DNA of 64,000 nt from Cyclospora cayetanensis (lineage: Eukaryota; Apicomplexa; Conoidasida; Eucoccidiorida; Eimeriidae): NCBI RefSeq assembly GCF_002999335.1, contig NW_020312760.1, forward strand, positions 62,001-126,000, given 5' to 3'. This document shows positions 1 through 12,417 of this stretch, in pieces. A model generated the notes under the pieces. The model was not told the DNA's origin. It did no database searches and saw only the letters and a program-made list of their open reading frames with translations. Every line of letters starts with the position of its first letter. Position 1 is the first letter of the stretch. The translations under genes were made by a program, and so were the position numbers.

Positions 1-179
1 AGTGCTTCCAGCTGCACGCAGAGCGAAGAAGGAGGAAGCATAGCGCATCAAAGAAATGCCGAAATAATCCAGCAAAACGCGAGAGCTGCATGTCGCACAC
101 AAAGGCACCGCGCTCCCGCTGCTCTGGTGCTCCTTGTGCTGCTTCTGCCACTGCTGCAATACAGCTGCACTATTACAGC

Positions 180-290
180 AATACTGCTGCTGCTGCAATA
201 CTGCTGCTGCTGCAACACTGCTGCTGCCGCAATACTGCTGCTGCCGCAATACTGCTGCTGCTGCAATACTGCTGCTGCTGCAATACTGCT
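180..290. repeat. 17-bp minisatellite built on CTG triplets
   Basis: About six and a half tandem copies of a 17-base unit of the form AATACTGCTGCTGCTGC, with occasional CTG to CCG changes. The unit is not a multiple of three, so each copy shifts the reading frame. That is why short open frames appear in several frames here without any of them being a credible gene. Confidence 0.9.
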
Positions 291-508
291 CAGCGCAGTC
301 ATGGCGGCTGGCCACCAACGCCTACGCTAGTAGTTTTACTCCCTCCCTTTCTTTCTCCCTCCATTTCTCACTCCCTGACCCTGACATCTGTCTGCGTCAG
401 CTGTCTGCCTTTAAGCCACCTGCTGCACATCGCTGATAAGTTTGATGAGCGCAGCAGCAAGCCGCATCCACAGGCACACGAGACACACTCTTTTGTAGTT
501 ACACCCAC

Positions 509-1848
509 CAAGTTCTCGAGATTTTCTGCCCGTTCCAAGTCAACGTCTTTAGTTTTCTGTTCTTTTGCCGCCAAATTCTTTGCTCTGATGATGTCTGCCT
601 TCTTCTGCACCGGTGCCTTCTCCTTCTTGGGGGCACTCTTGCCATTTCCCTTCCCTTTCGCTGCGTTTGCACTCACTTGAGCCACTGCTGCCTGCTGCTC
701 CTCGGCAACCCGCCACGGATGATTCGCGTGATTCACAACAATGCTAAAGTGAAGAGGATGCGGGCATATACACTTTGCGATGCGCGTTACGTTCTTCAGA
801 TTCTGCTGCATCCTGACATCCACAACGCATCCCCATATAGCAACACGTGCGAGAACTCTCAAACTCCTTCCTCTACCCAGCGTCAAGAGCAGGGCAAGCT
901 AATGCTAACAAGCAATCCACATATCTCACACGGTGTGGCAGCGCAGGAAGCATACATGTATACAATACACATATACCCATGCATATATATACAAAATACA
1001 TATACACATGCACACATATATACAATATATATGTATACACATTCATATATGCATACATCTATATACATGGATATGTATATCTGTATCCCTACCCATATAT
1101 GTATATGCATGTGCATATGCATACGCATACGTATGTGGACGCGGCTGTACAGACACCGTGGCCATATAAGAGGGTCAGTCAAAGCTAAAAGACGCCAATG
1201 GTTTAGGAAAATACATAGCTGCCACCACGCGCTCAAGCGTCTCCCGATCGACATTCAAATACACAAAATCATCCTATTTAGAGCTAATGGAGGGCACTAT
1301 GAGAGTTCAGCTATGGCAGGGTCTAAGTGCTAACCTGCGTCTCAGCCTTGCTTCCCAAAACTTCCTCCTCTCTTCGCCGTTCATATTTTCCATCTTTTGT
1401 TTTTCGTGCCGCGTGGGAACGCGCGAGTCGTCCACGGATAGCGTCTCTAGCAGAATCTGAGAATACGCAGACGCTGCAGCGTATAGAGGTACAAACATAG
1501 AGCCAAGACTGAAGAAGCGGGAGTAAGCATGAAGACACACACACACAACACCCCCGTGGCAATAAAACATGTACGCCCACATCGCGATTGACACGATGTA
1601 GGCAATTCACGAAAAGCCGCAAAAATGAAGAGAAAAGGCGTTCCTGGAAAGAGGGGATTCTGCCTCTTCCTAGATAGGGGTATAGCGCCGTACAGAGAGA
1701 GAGACACGCATGCATACAGACATACAGACCGTCATGATCGCATGCAGCCATGCCGAGACGTAGGCACCATTGGGAGATGTATCCATCCCATGGTGTTGTT
1801 TTGAAAGCAAGGAGGGGGCTGCAAGAGGGAGAAGAGTACGCGTGTGGA

Positions 1849-1907
<59 letters not shown>

Positions 1908-4822
1908 GAAGAGGATATATCACGTGCATCAAGATGGTGCAGAGAACAGAACGCACAAAAGGCATAGCGCCTAAATATGTATAGATATATGTATATATAT
2001 GAAGAGGATATACCACGTGCACTAAGACGGTGCAGAGAACAGAATGCACAAAAGGCATAGCGCCTATACATATACATACACATACATACATATACATACA
2101 TATACATATATATACATATGTATATATATATATATCGCAAAGCGAGAAGAGTGCATAAGAAGCGTGAAGTGCTCGCTCTGTTGGCAAGTTGTGTGAATAT
2201 GATTTTGTAGTGCACTGTGCAGCTTGCCTCTGTGGGGGCGTCTTTGAGAGTCGGTTGCAATTCTTGCGTTCGTCTGCAGTTGACGAGACCTCTAAGTTTG
2301 AGAACCTTGTTGAGCATATCTGCTTCTGCCGATTTGAGGTGCGTCTCGTCTTCGGAGTCGGAGTCGGAGTTGGAGGAGCGCGCTTCCGTGGAGTCGCCCT
2401 CTGCCTCGCTGTCGCCTTCCCGCTGCTGCAGCCGCAGCTGCCGCTGCAGCAGCAGCTGCTGCTTCGTGTCTTCCTCGACAAGCGCAAGCTCCTCATCATC
2501 TTCCGCCATGAGAACGTCGGGAAGAACGCCTCCAGGAGGTGCCCCTGCACGCAGGCGCTGCAGAAATGTGGAGGGTAGAGACAGCAGACTCGCGAGATGA
2601 GGCTTCGAGGATGCTGTTGCTGCTGCTGCAAGCCTCGGCTCTGGCAGGGAGGCAGGATCCTCCAGGAGCTCCTTCAGACTCTCGAGCGACACCGGGAAGA
2701 GCGGCTCTGCCGAGACGCTCGATCCCCGTGTTTTCCCTCTGCGCCAGCAGCAGCGCCACGCCTCCTCGAGAGTCGTCAGTCTGTCACGAGACAAGCCAGT
2801 GGCAGACGCGCTTATGCTCCACTGCCCACTGCGACGAGCAGCAGCCGCTGCAAGGCTGATCAGAGAGGTCAGCAGCTTCCCGTCGAAGAGATCCGCAAGC
2901 TCGCAGGCGTCCAGCTGGTTCAGCAGCTGCTGCTGCTGCTCCGTTTTTTGCTCTCGATCTCCCAGCAGCAGAAAACAGTCGTTCGCGCGCTGCAGCACCG
3001 CCTGCACTTGGCTGCAGTAGAGCCGCAAGGGCGCATAAAGAAACTCCGACACAAAGCTGCAACTGCATGTCGACAGAAAGTACCCATGACATCGCTCCTG
3101 CAGACTCAACGTCTCCTGAAAGGCAACTGCAAGCAGCAACAGCTTCCCCACAGTAACAAACTGCGAAAGCTGCTGCTGCTCAGCCTCATCGGCTTCATCG
3201 GCTTCATCAGCCTCATCAGGGGATGCATCCCTCAAAAACTCACAAAACTTCGCTACCATAAAATGCCGCAAAGGCACCGTCTCCCCCCCCCGCTGCTGCT
3301 GCTGTTTCTGCTGCTGCTGCTGCGCCTCTGCAAAACTCCGCAGCTCCTGCAGCAAAGCCTCGCTTTCCAGCTGCTGCTGCGCAGCAGCAGCAGCTGCCTC
3401 CGGAGGCGGTGTCAGCAAGTCGAGATCGTGCAGCATGTTGCGATGCTGATTCAGTGCTTTCTTGAGGGCGCATTGCTGCTCTTGCTGCTGCACTTGCCCG
3501 TCGATTGCTGCAGCAGCTGCTGCTGCAGTAGCTGCTGCGGTATCATTGTTGCCTGTACTGCTGCTGACTCTCGACTCCATCACTCGCCAAAGGTTTGCGC
3601 CTTTGTAACACGAGGTGGAAGGCGCAAAGATCTTGGTAGGCTTGATGACGAGGCTTTGCAAAAAGGCCGTATCGACTCCTAGTCGACAGCAGGCGAGGCA
3701 GAGTGACTGCAGCAGCAGCGACATACATCGTGCGCCTCCCTTTCGAATACATCGAAAAGCGTCGGCTTGCAACTGGCATACTTCGAGAGAAACCTCCGAA
3801 GGCAGGGTCCAGTGCTTCCCAGCCCTCTGCAAGACGACTCTGGCGTCGAGTGGCATCCTGTGTTTGCCTTTCTTGTCATCATCTTCTTCTTCTTCCTCAT
3901 CTTCATCTTCATCTTCCTCGTCTTCGTCTTCCTCGTCTTCTTCCACTACCTCTTCGCGCAAATCCAAGAAGAAGATGTCGTCCAACAAAATGAAGAGGGG
4001 GTGCAAGGCAGCGATGACGGAGGCAAAAGACTGGTCCCACCAGTCCGACAAATACAGGAATTCGATCCCCTGCTTTCTCAAGTGCAGCTGGAAAAGCTGC
4101 TGCATGAGGCAGAAGAGAGGGTGCGCTGCGCCTGCAGCCGCGAAAGCGCGGAAGAAGACGATCTTGAAGTTACCACCAGCCGCCTCGATCTGCTGTAACA
4201 GCTTCTCCGCCTGATACAGCAGTCGCAGCGGCTGGAAGCCCCTCTTCACGTCAGCGTCGACATGCTGCTTCCGCAGCAGATGCAGCAACAGGGTGTCTCC
4301 GGAGATCAAGAAGAGATAGCCTCCACCCAGCTCCTCGAGCAGCTCGCTGGTCGTATGCGGCAATAGTGAAGCCCAAGCCTCCAGCCGTGCAATTGGGCTC
4401 AAAAGAATCGATATATCGAGCTCCTGAGCAGCCGCTATCTCGGAGTCTACCTGCAGCTGCGACTCGATTTCCAGCAAGCCTGCTGCCTCACCTGCGCCTC
4501 CCCTCTCTTCCTCATCCTTCACGGCTGGCGCAGCGATTACCACGTCGCTGCGAGATCCTGCGCCCTCAGTCAGGCCTTCCTCCAAAGGAGAACTCATTTC
4601 CTCCCGCAGCGAGAAGCCTGCCTGGCTCGGGTGTCTCCGCAGCCGCGCAGCTGCCCGCCTTCGTGTCGAGCTGACGGCTCTCCCCGGAGGAGCAGGTTCA
4701 AACAACAAGTGGCAAAGAAGAGGGGGAGGGAAGGAGCAAACTAGCACTGCAGCGGGCACTAACAGCAGCAAGGAAAGAGAAGGCGAAGACTCCAGAGGAC
4801 ATACACGAGCTGGCTTTTGCAC
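509..4822 (-). CDS. DDX60-like Ski2-family RNA helicase, N-terminal part (3' end outside window)
   Basis: The main exon is open from 4822 to about 2200. The first ATG is at 4822, but the ATG at 4597 is a more natural start because the 75 residues before it are hydrophobic and arginine-rich. Residues about 150-300 match the DDX60 N-terminal region: a hydrophobic 'FLISGDTLLL' strand, 'GGNFKIVFFRAF', then 'DWWDQSF' and 'HPLFILLDD'. An acidic E/D run (plus 3895-3950) and polyQ/polyA runs interrupt it. Further exons are likely at 1335-1456 (donor CAG|GTTAGC) and 509-691 (lysine-rich linker 'KKADIIRAKNLAAKEQK'), which fits the linker before the helicase core. The donor near 2200-2290 and the frame of the 1335-1456 exon are unresolved. 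The DExH core is not in the window. Family assignment rests on remembered motifs. Confidence 0.6.
943..1140. repeat. CATATA/CATACA microsatellite
   Basis: Imperfect ATACATATACACATGCATA-type repeats. They lie between two inferred exons of the DDX60-like gene, so the tract is probably intronic. Confidence 0.85.
1853..1904. repeat. (TA)n tract of about 50 bp
   Basis: Uninterrupted alternating TA immediately precedes the first copy of a 67-bp direct repeat. It lies in the inferred intron of the DDX60-like gene. Confidence 0.95.
1907..2066. repeat. Direct duplication of a 67-bp segment
   Basis: Positions 1907-1973 and 2000-2066 are near-identical. Both begin TGAAGAGGATAT, contain GGTGCAGAGAACAGAA and end GGCATAGCGCCTA. 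Only a few substitutions separate them, and TA/CATA microsatellite flanks both. It looks like a local duplication inside an intron. The conceptual translation of the long minus frame through here is not real protein. Confidence 0.9.
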
Positions 4823-6535
4823 GCGGTAAGGGGGAGACTGCAGCGGAAACCATGCGGCGGATGGTGGATAGCGGAGGGACCCGGCCGAAGAATTTTTTTC
4901 AAGGAGGAATAAAATGCCATTAACAACTTCTAAGGGGAAAGAAGTCAGCCCTCACTTCCGTTCAACGGCAGAATAAGGAGTGACGGGAGAGAGGGGGTCG
5001 GTGGTTTGTTGTAGGTGCAGATAAAAGAGGGAAAAACGACGGAGAAAGCACTCCACAAATGCACATCTGTCCAGCCTCCTTAAGAGAGCAAGAGAGAAAG
5101 AATTGACACTTTCTCCTGCGGGTATCGAAGAGCCTACAACAAGCTTCCCAAACAGAGGCCCCCCACTGCTCTCCTCGCTGGTGTTGCTGCAACAGAGGAA
5201 ATGTGTAGGTGCTATTGCGTTCCCTTTATTTAAAGGCTCATGCTCACGCTAATTACATGTCTTTCTATATTAATAAAAGCCTAATATGTGCCTTTGAGCT
5301 GCAAGAAAAGGAGACCGTAATCGGCTTACCCCCGCCTGCCGGCGTGCAGCAACGAGCGCACTCGAACGTTCAAGAAAGCAGCGGCAGCTGCCTCCACTAA
5401 CTTCCAGAGTTTTAACATTGCTCCTCACCATTTTGCAGTATTCCCTTTGCCCCTTAGACTAAAAAGGTCTAACCAACCCCTTTCCTTCTATGTTTCGTAC
5501 GGCGAGCTATGCGAACAGCAGACAGTTGGCATGAGGAAGGGGAAGCCTCTGGTAAAAGATGGCATTTTGCAGCGTGTCAAACAAAAGATGCCAGGCGCTC
5601 GTCTGCCGAGGTCGCCCAGACTTTCTCACGCAGAGCAAAACCGGGCAGAACTACACTTTTGGCACTTGCTTCTGCACTAGTAGTATCAACTAGGAATTCG
5701 CAGAGGATTGATTGTTGGTTCGTGTACGGATACATGTCATTGATTGCCTAGTACGACAGTCTTTACACAATGAGAATCAGTGTTATGTGCGTGCGCGCTA
5801 GATGATCTCTGCAACTAGCTGGGAATGTTTAGGGGATCAGAGTGTGCAGCAACACTCATCCCCCCTTTTCCTCCCCTCATGTCGAAACTCTGTGGGAAGC
5901 CGGCAAGGGGAGAGGAGAGCTCATTAGAGAAACAATGAAGAACATTGTATTCAGTGTTTGTGGGTGTGGGTTAATTGTCTTCCCATGGAAACCTTAGATG
6001 GAACGTTACAGAAACGACAAGGGACTAAGACGTTTTCTCCTTTTCTCTCAAGAGCAAATGGTGGCTGACAAAAAATGCTAGCCTGAAGGGCAGGAGACAC
6101 ACAGCCCATTTCCGCGGCGTTAAACAACTGGTTTCAATGGACTTCGAGGCAGGGAAGAAGGAATGATTGAGAAGTCACGTCAATTTGCAACTAGAGCCAC
6201 ATATCTACGCATGAGAAATAGAAGCATCAGGGAAAGAATGAACGGACGAATCAGGAACGGCTGCAGGAAGACAGTCTTCGGTAGCACTATGGAAAATGTC
6301 TCGCCAGGTGAGAGCTTCGTCTTTACATAGGATAAAGGCTGCATTTTCTGTAGCTGCACTTTCCCTGCACACAGTTCACCGACAAACGAGCCTCAAGTCC
6401 AACTGCTTTCCAAACAAGCGACACATACCTTTCTGAAAGCCAACTCGCTTTCCGTACACACAAAGCATCAGCAAGCCGGAGAGCGCTGACTTAGCACGAA
6501 TCATACCCACTGTGTGCAGCAATCCTCCTCTCTTT
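4823..6535. other. Intergenic region, no supported gene
   Basis: Only short unrelated frames occur here, with no family resemblance and no splice-consistent chain. The right part is the 3' flank of the minus-strand hydrolase gene. The left part is the presumed 5' flank of the DDX60-like gene. Confidence 0.6.
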
Positions 6536-8599
6536 TCATATGTGGTCTTTGAGGAAGGAAACGGTGGTTTCCACAAGAACTGGAAAGTGCTCTGCAGTGA
6601 GGAATTCGAAATGGTGTATGGGAAACTCCTTAAGCACGAGTTCTTTCCTTGACTTCTTCCCTGCATGTTGCTGCACCATGCGTCTGATCGGCTCGATCGG
6701 GCAAATGTTGTCGTATGTCCCCGCTATGACGAGGGTGGGAATGTCAAGGAAAGCGACAGCGGAATCTGCGATCACCGCAGCCATAAGAAAGCTCAAGCAC
6801 TGCCAAGCTTCACGCCTGGGCATATCGCAGCAGCAATTAATCACTGCCATTGTTTTTTAACCGCTGGGGAAGGCGTCCATGACCGTTATTGGCTTGCCAG
6901 CCTTCTAGAACATTCGTGTATAACTTGTAGCTTTTGCTCCACTGATTTGCGCGTTCCATCTACAATCCACTATTGTCTGCACTCATTCTCTTACCATCAG
7001 CCTGGAACCTTGAAATATTATAAAGCGTTCTTGCTGCAAGCCTATTCTCCCATGCGCCATCCACTGCCTTTCCCATAAGGGGTGTGCGGGATGCCCAAAT
7101 GTCGTATTCGTTTTTATTGAGGCGCATGGCGCTAACACCCTTTGACTCTTCTGACTTCGCGAGTCTTATGTACACGACGCTTTCCTTCTTCAAGTAGCTC
7201 CAGAACATATCCTGCATGACGGCCCAGATAACCCGAATCCTTTCTACAAAGTCGGCTCTCTGCAGGTGCACCAACAAACCACACACACAAAGGAACCGAT
7301 GAGCGTTGCTTACATGTCAGATCATTTTTATGAACACTCCGGTTGCCTCAGCTAGCCAACGAAGACATGGAAACAAGCAAAAGTGTTGTGTGGGCCACAC
7401 ACCTTCACCGCGGCGGCTTGAGTATCTTTGCCACTAACGAAGGGAACGGCTGCAACAACCGCCTTGACACTCGGCTCCATTGGGTGCTTCTTCTGACTTA
7501 GCTGACTGGCGACAGTCAGCATGACACCCCCCCCAAGAGACGCGCCGTACAGCGCTATTCGGTTTGTGTCTACTTTCCTCTCGAGGCCGTTTGTATTCTG
7601 AAGGTGCTCCAAGATAGAGATTACGTCTTGAACTTCTTTCTGAGGATCCGCTACGTGTCGAGGGAATCCCCCGGATACTCCCCAGTGTCGGTAGTCAAAC
7701 AGCACCACGGAGAGACCTCGCGCAGCCAGATTTGTTGCAAAAGGTATTAAGGCAATATCCTAAGGCAACAGAAGAGGAGACGGGACGACTTTTGTTGGAA
7801 AGCAAAGGGTCAGGAGACGGCATCAGCTATTGCTTTATGCAAGACTCAACACAAGAAGTAAAGCTGAGGGGAATGCATATTGGCGCGGAATAACGATCGC
7901 CGAAAGCTCTAAGAGTCCTACTTGTACATAGACGAAGTAAGGAAAGAAGGCCAAAGAAGGGGTGCGCGTACCTTTTGCACGCCTAAGCCGTAGGCAGCAA
8001 CGACTACGGGAGGTGGTGTCTTGCTCTTCGATTGCGCTTCGGGTAAGAAGAGCCAGCAGTGCAGTTTCTCCCCTTCGACTTCAACGGAAAACGTCAGGCG
8101 CTCCAGCGACTTGACCTAAACGGATAAAAAGCCTTTGAGACAGCAAACCAGGTGAGCAACTTCATGCAGCCCTTCAAAAAATGATTTCTATTGGGGCTCA
8201 AACGGGCGTGGCTCTTGCACCGCGCCTTCAAAGATCTAAGCGAGATGGCAGTTCTTAGTTATGCCCGACGCCACTACAGGTGAAGCCATAAACAAAAGAG
8301 ATGCAGAAGAATACCTCTAGGCCGAACGTGCTCCAAGAAAACCGTTTTCCTGGAGCACGTTCGTTAGTGTGCGTTAGTCTGCATGTGCCTCTGCGTGTTT
8401 GCATCTCCTGGTGTGCTCTGATTCTTTGAGCTGTCTTTATATGTGAATTAGGGTGCTGTTTTACCTTTGTGACAGTGCCACCCGCATCCCTGGGGGCGAC
8501 GAATCTCATGGGATCTGTCGTAATATCCGGGTCGAAGCTCACGGTGATTAGAAGGGCCAAGGCGGCGACAAAAAGCGCCTTCCAAATCAGATATTCCAT
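6536..8599 (-). CDS. Alpha/beta hydrolase-fold protein with N-terminal membrane/signal segment
   Basis: Five exons: 8465-8599, 7972-8115, 7403-7759, 6995-7259 and 6536-6843. All borders are GT-AG, phases are 0,0,0,1, and the total is 1209 nt, giving 402 residues. Residues 8-21 form a hydrophobic helix, a signal peptide or anchor. The core has the strand 'PPVVVAAYGLG', an oxyanion-type 'FDYRHWGVSGG', the nucleophile elbow GASLGG (Ser about 167), an acid strand 'LVIAGTYDNICP' (Asp about 345) and the closing His in 'FPIHHFEF' (about 377-378). The catalytic triad is therefore complete and in the usual order. The substrate cannot be read from sequence; related folds include serine hydrolases, thioesterases and S15/S9-like peptidases. 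It is probably secretory or membrane-associated. Confidence 0.88.
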
Positions 8600-10151
8600 C
8601 GTTGTCGCACTGTTGATTGTACTTTGACTAATATTTGTTCGATTGTGGCCATAATTTTATCTTGTTTCCTCCATGCGCAGAAACTTTCATCACTCTGGTA
8701 CAAGAGGGCGTACGTTGGGCTGCCGAGGATTCGTGGCAACTGCAAGGATAGCGCTTCCTTCGCAGTTTATAGGGCTTCAGAGCTGCTCTACTTCTGAATA
8801 AGTAGACGTTTGAGGCCAAAGCCAACATGTATAATTCTGGCATTACATTGATTTTCCAGCCGCTACGTCCTCGGGGCCCCCCGGTTCCTGTGCCTTCCAT
8901 TTGAACTCGCATGGGAACAGTTGCAACAGAGGCAGATGTTCTCAACGAGTGGTGTTTAGACGCACCTGGAAGGTTAAATAGCAAAGAGGAGCTCTACTCT
9001 ACAAGGGAAACTTCAAGACACTGCAAGTGAACGCGATTGCTGCACTCTGCGAGCGCTCGAGGTCTCCCACGCGACTTCACATAGTTGCAGAAACTCCTGC
9101 ATTAGATACTCGGCTGCTCAGAAGCCTCTGGAGGGCTTGCCCTCCGCCTTCGTTGCCGCAAAATCGAGACCCTTTGAGTCATTTTGCATGTGCACGCCTC
9201 TTGAACTCCCACAGCCTGCCTCCCAAGTCATTCTCAAGGCCGCTGGAAAACGTTCGGGTGGACTGGATTACTGCTGTGTAGCATCTCCAGATATGGGCAA
9301 GTTCTTACTACCGCCACCAGGAAAGTAGTCTTAATCTCAGTCACATGCAGCATGGTAGACTGAATAGTGCCACGAGAGGTTTCTCGAGGCATGCCAGCTA
9401 AGTTCGCATTTCCCTTGAGTTTCCGGATCTTTCCTCACAAATAGTAAAAAAGGAACTTGTCTTTATTCTTCCCTCGAATTGAAAAACATAGGGAACACTC
9501 AAACGCAGTCCCCTGTTCGCGCTTCTTCCGCCAGAGGAATGCTGGTCAAAATGTGCACTTGTTTTCCTTGCTTCTAGCACATAGTTGCTTGCTTTATTTT
9601 CAAACGTGTGTAAAGCTCGCTATCTCGCTGATGCGCAGCTTTCGCCCCCCCCCCCCTCCCCCTGTACCTCTGCGCTCATGCTGCCACCGCTCCACAAGAA
9701 GCCACGGCCCTTCGGTTTCTACATGCGTTTCCACCAAACCAAAAATTGAAATTCCCAACCACAAAAAGACCCTTGCTATATCGCTTTCTAAGAACCTCTT
9801 TCTGGGGCCCCTCCACCCTGCAGATCGGCCGTTGCGGACTCTGGGGAGGAGCTGCAAAAGACACCCTGTAGTAAAACAGGATGCGGTGACAGAGACGCTA
9901 CGCACTTTGTTAGAGAGCGGCCAGAGGGAAACAAGAAGCAGAACCAAGGATGACGAGAGAAGACAGCAGCGCTCTTCCCACCATCGGCCCAGCAAATTCA
10001 ACAAAGCGCAGCACATAGCAGCTAGCGCCTTTTTTTACGCTCGCTTTGACAGACAAGGGCATGCACCCCATTTAGGCAACCCTCAAGTTAGGGCATCCAT
10101 ATGTACGAGTGCTATTCTAAACGTAGCATCCCTAATTCTGCTTCTGCCCAC
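8600..10151. other. Intergenic region, no supported gene
   Basis: Short frames on both strands lack any recognisable motif. A C-rich run lies at 9647-9662. I see no RNA gene. The region separates the 5' end of the hydrolase gene from the 3' end of the ZNF830-like gene. Confidence 0.55.
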
Positions 10152-11719
10152 TCAGACAAGGCTTTTCGCCCGCCAAGTGAGGTCATCGTCTACTTCAGAT
10201 TCCGAGTCACTCCACTCTGTGGCGTGAGAAGGAGAAGCAGCGGCTTGCTGATGCTTCTCCGTTTTCGCCATCTCCACCGCCCCCAACGCTGATATTGCAG
10301 GTTTATATGCGTGCTCCGTGTCTGCTGGCTCCGTTTTGCACTTCTCCGCCAGCAGCTGCTGCTGCTTGAATTCTTCTGCCCTCCTCTTAATTGCACTCAG
10401 CTGCTTTTCGATCTGCTGCTGCTCCGCTTGCAGCTGTACCACCTGATTAACGAAAGCTCGGATATCCTGCCTTTCCTGCACAGCCTCCTGTCTTCCTTCC
10501 TTAATATCTGCCACCAGCTGCCGCTTCTTTTCGTTCAGCAGCTGCAGCTGCTGCTGCAGCTGTGCAGGCCCTACTTCCCCCCTCGCAGCTGCATCCTTAT
10601 CGAAGTCGTCGAAAAATCCCCACGGCAGCTCACTCTCACCCTGCTGCTTCAGCTGCGGCTCCTCCTGCTGCTGACCCTTGCGCTTCCTCTTCCCGGAGAC
10701 AGCAGCTGCGGCTGCTGCTGCAGCCGCTGCTGCTGCCTCACTGCGCAGCTTTGCCACCTCCTGAGCACGGCGCTCCTGCTGCTGCATTCTCTCCTCCTCC
10801 ACCAGCACCTCGCTGCAGCAAATTAGCAGCAACAGCAGCAGCAGCAACAACGACTGCAAGACCCTTCGTCGTTCCCCTCCTGGCACCGATTCGCAGTAAG
10901 GAAGCATTCAGCAAGCTTCTCCGAGTTATCCCGCCTTTAAAAAGCCGGCTCAAGCACTAATTGGCTTGCCGAAGACACATGCTGGGATGCTGCAGCCTAC
11001 CTATGAAGCGCCGTAGAAAAGGGGTTGTACCAGTGAGCTTCATCAGTGGCAGTGGCTAGCTCGAGACTGCTCAACACAAAGGAGCTTCCTGCAGCTGAAT
11101 CTGTCTCTACTTCTCTTCCCGCTTCGGACTCGTTCGACTTATCGGAGGAAACTGCCGCCACTGCCGGTGCTGCTGCAGCTACTGCCAAGGCTTCATCTGC
11201 CTGCGGTGCATCTTCGCTCTGCTCTGCGCTTGCAGCGCCCTCCGAGTGGATGATCGGCTGTAGAAGGGTCTCATCTGGCTCCTCGATTTCATAGCTTAAC
11301 ACTTCTTCATTAGCATCATCGTCTTCTTCTTCTGAAGAAGAAGCTGCAGGAACCGCTGCCGCAGAAATCTGAGGACTGGTGGCGTTCAATTGCTGCTCCG
11401 CTTCGGCCGCTGCAAACTCTGCTGGATTATCGAAGAAATCTGCCGGCAACCCCTTAGGGCCCACAGGCGCATTTTTCTTCTGCTGCCCATTCTGTGACTC
11501 AGCCTCCTGCTCATCGTCGCTATACCCCTGAAGCAGCCCTTCCTTTTCTTGACTGTCCTTTTCTCCCGCTTTAGCTTCTGCCGCCGCTTTAGCTTCTGCC
11601 GCCGCTTTTGCTTCTTCTGCCGCTTTTGCTTCTGCCGCCGCTTTTGTAGCAGCAGCTGCCTCTCGTAGTTGCTGCCGCCGTTGTTTCTCTGAGCGCATCA
11701 ATTCTCTGACGGACTGCAT
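10152..11719 (-). CDS. ZNF830 (CCDC16)-like spliceosome-associated protein
   Basis: Two exons, 11001-11719 and 10152-10812, joined at a phase-2 intron (donor CATAG|GTAGGC, acceptor TTTGCTGCAG). The total is 1380 nt, 459 residues from ATG 11719. The start 'MQSVRELMRSEKQRRQ' resembles the family N-terminus. 'LPADFFDNP' and later 'LPWGFFDDFDKDA' correspond to the family's paired LPxxFFD motifs. A coiled coil follows, then the acidic tail 'SDSESEVDDDLTWRAKSL', which matches the family's end. Alanine/lysine repeats (AEAKAAAEAK) and polyQ/polyA runs are inserted. The C2H2 finger expected just after the N-terminus is not visible in this model. It may lie in an unrecognised upstream exon, since the frame stays open to about 11917, or it may be lost. 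Confidence 0.7.
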
Positions 11720-12417
11720 CGTTCCTGGAAGCCTTTGAAGCGCTTTGTATCGGCAGCTGCTGTACTTCCAGTGCCGGCAGACTTCTGGTGTGCGCGCCTC
11801 ATGAGTGCAATCGAATGCCGACAGCTCACGAGCACACGACCCACTTGCTCCAACGGGGACTGTAGGATTCTTCCGTCGAAGCTTAGTCGCCCAAGAGCCT
11901 CCACCATGCGAGAACATCTACGGCGAACCCGCCATTTCTGCGTCTTAAAGACAGCTGAAGCAATGAAAGAACATCCCGACTGCGACCTCGAGGCTTCCCT
12001 CGAAAACGCATGCAGCCATGGCTGCCCTCCACGGGTGATGACGCGTTGAATCGACGGTAGCCAGGCACAGGCTGGACAGGATTTCCCTTACTAAAAACAA
12101 GAATATCTCTTCAAAAGGACTACGACTTCAGCACAAGGGCGTTCCGGAGGAAAAGGGAGGCAAGTGTTCAGCTGGCCTCTCTAGAAGAGGCGACCCTCTC
12201 CTTCCCCAACAGTACAGAGAGTACATCTGTCAGTTGCGCCGCGTGTACCCCTAGACAAAGAGGCCAATCGGCCTTCTTTCGACATAACTCTGTAATTTTT
12301 GTAGCGCCCTCGGTTACCGCCTCTCCCCGTGCGGCTGCGCGGCAGACAGCAGTTGCGTGGGCTGCGCTCTTCTCTTGTGGCGTAGGTGTGCCTACGAAGC
12401 CTGCAATTGAAACGAAA
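11720..12417. other. Divergent 5' region between the ZNF830-like and tRip-like genes
   Basis: Minus-strand frames 11720-11917 and 11698-11907 are open and could be 5' UTR or a missed first exon of the ZNF830-like gene. From about 12070 to 12417 I see no coding signal. The two genes are divergent, so this is probably shared promoter sequence. Confidence 0.45.

Noticed and set aside
1670..2190. C-terminal 170 codons of the long minus ORF (Tyr/Ile-rich repeats)
   Set aside because: It translates TA and CATA microsatellites and a duplicated element; this is intron read-through, not protein.
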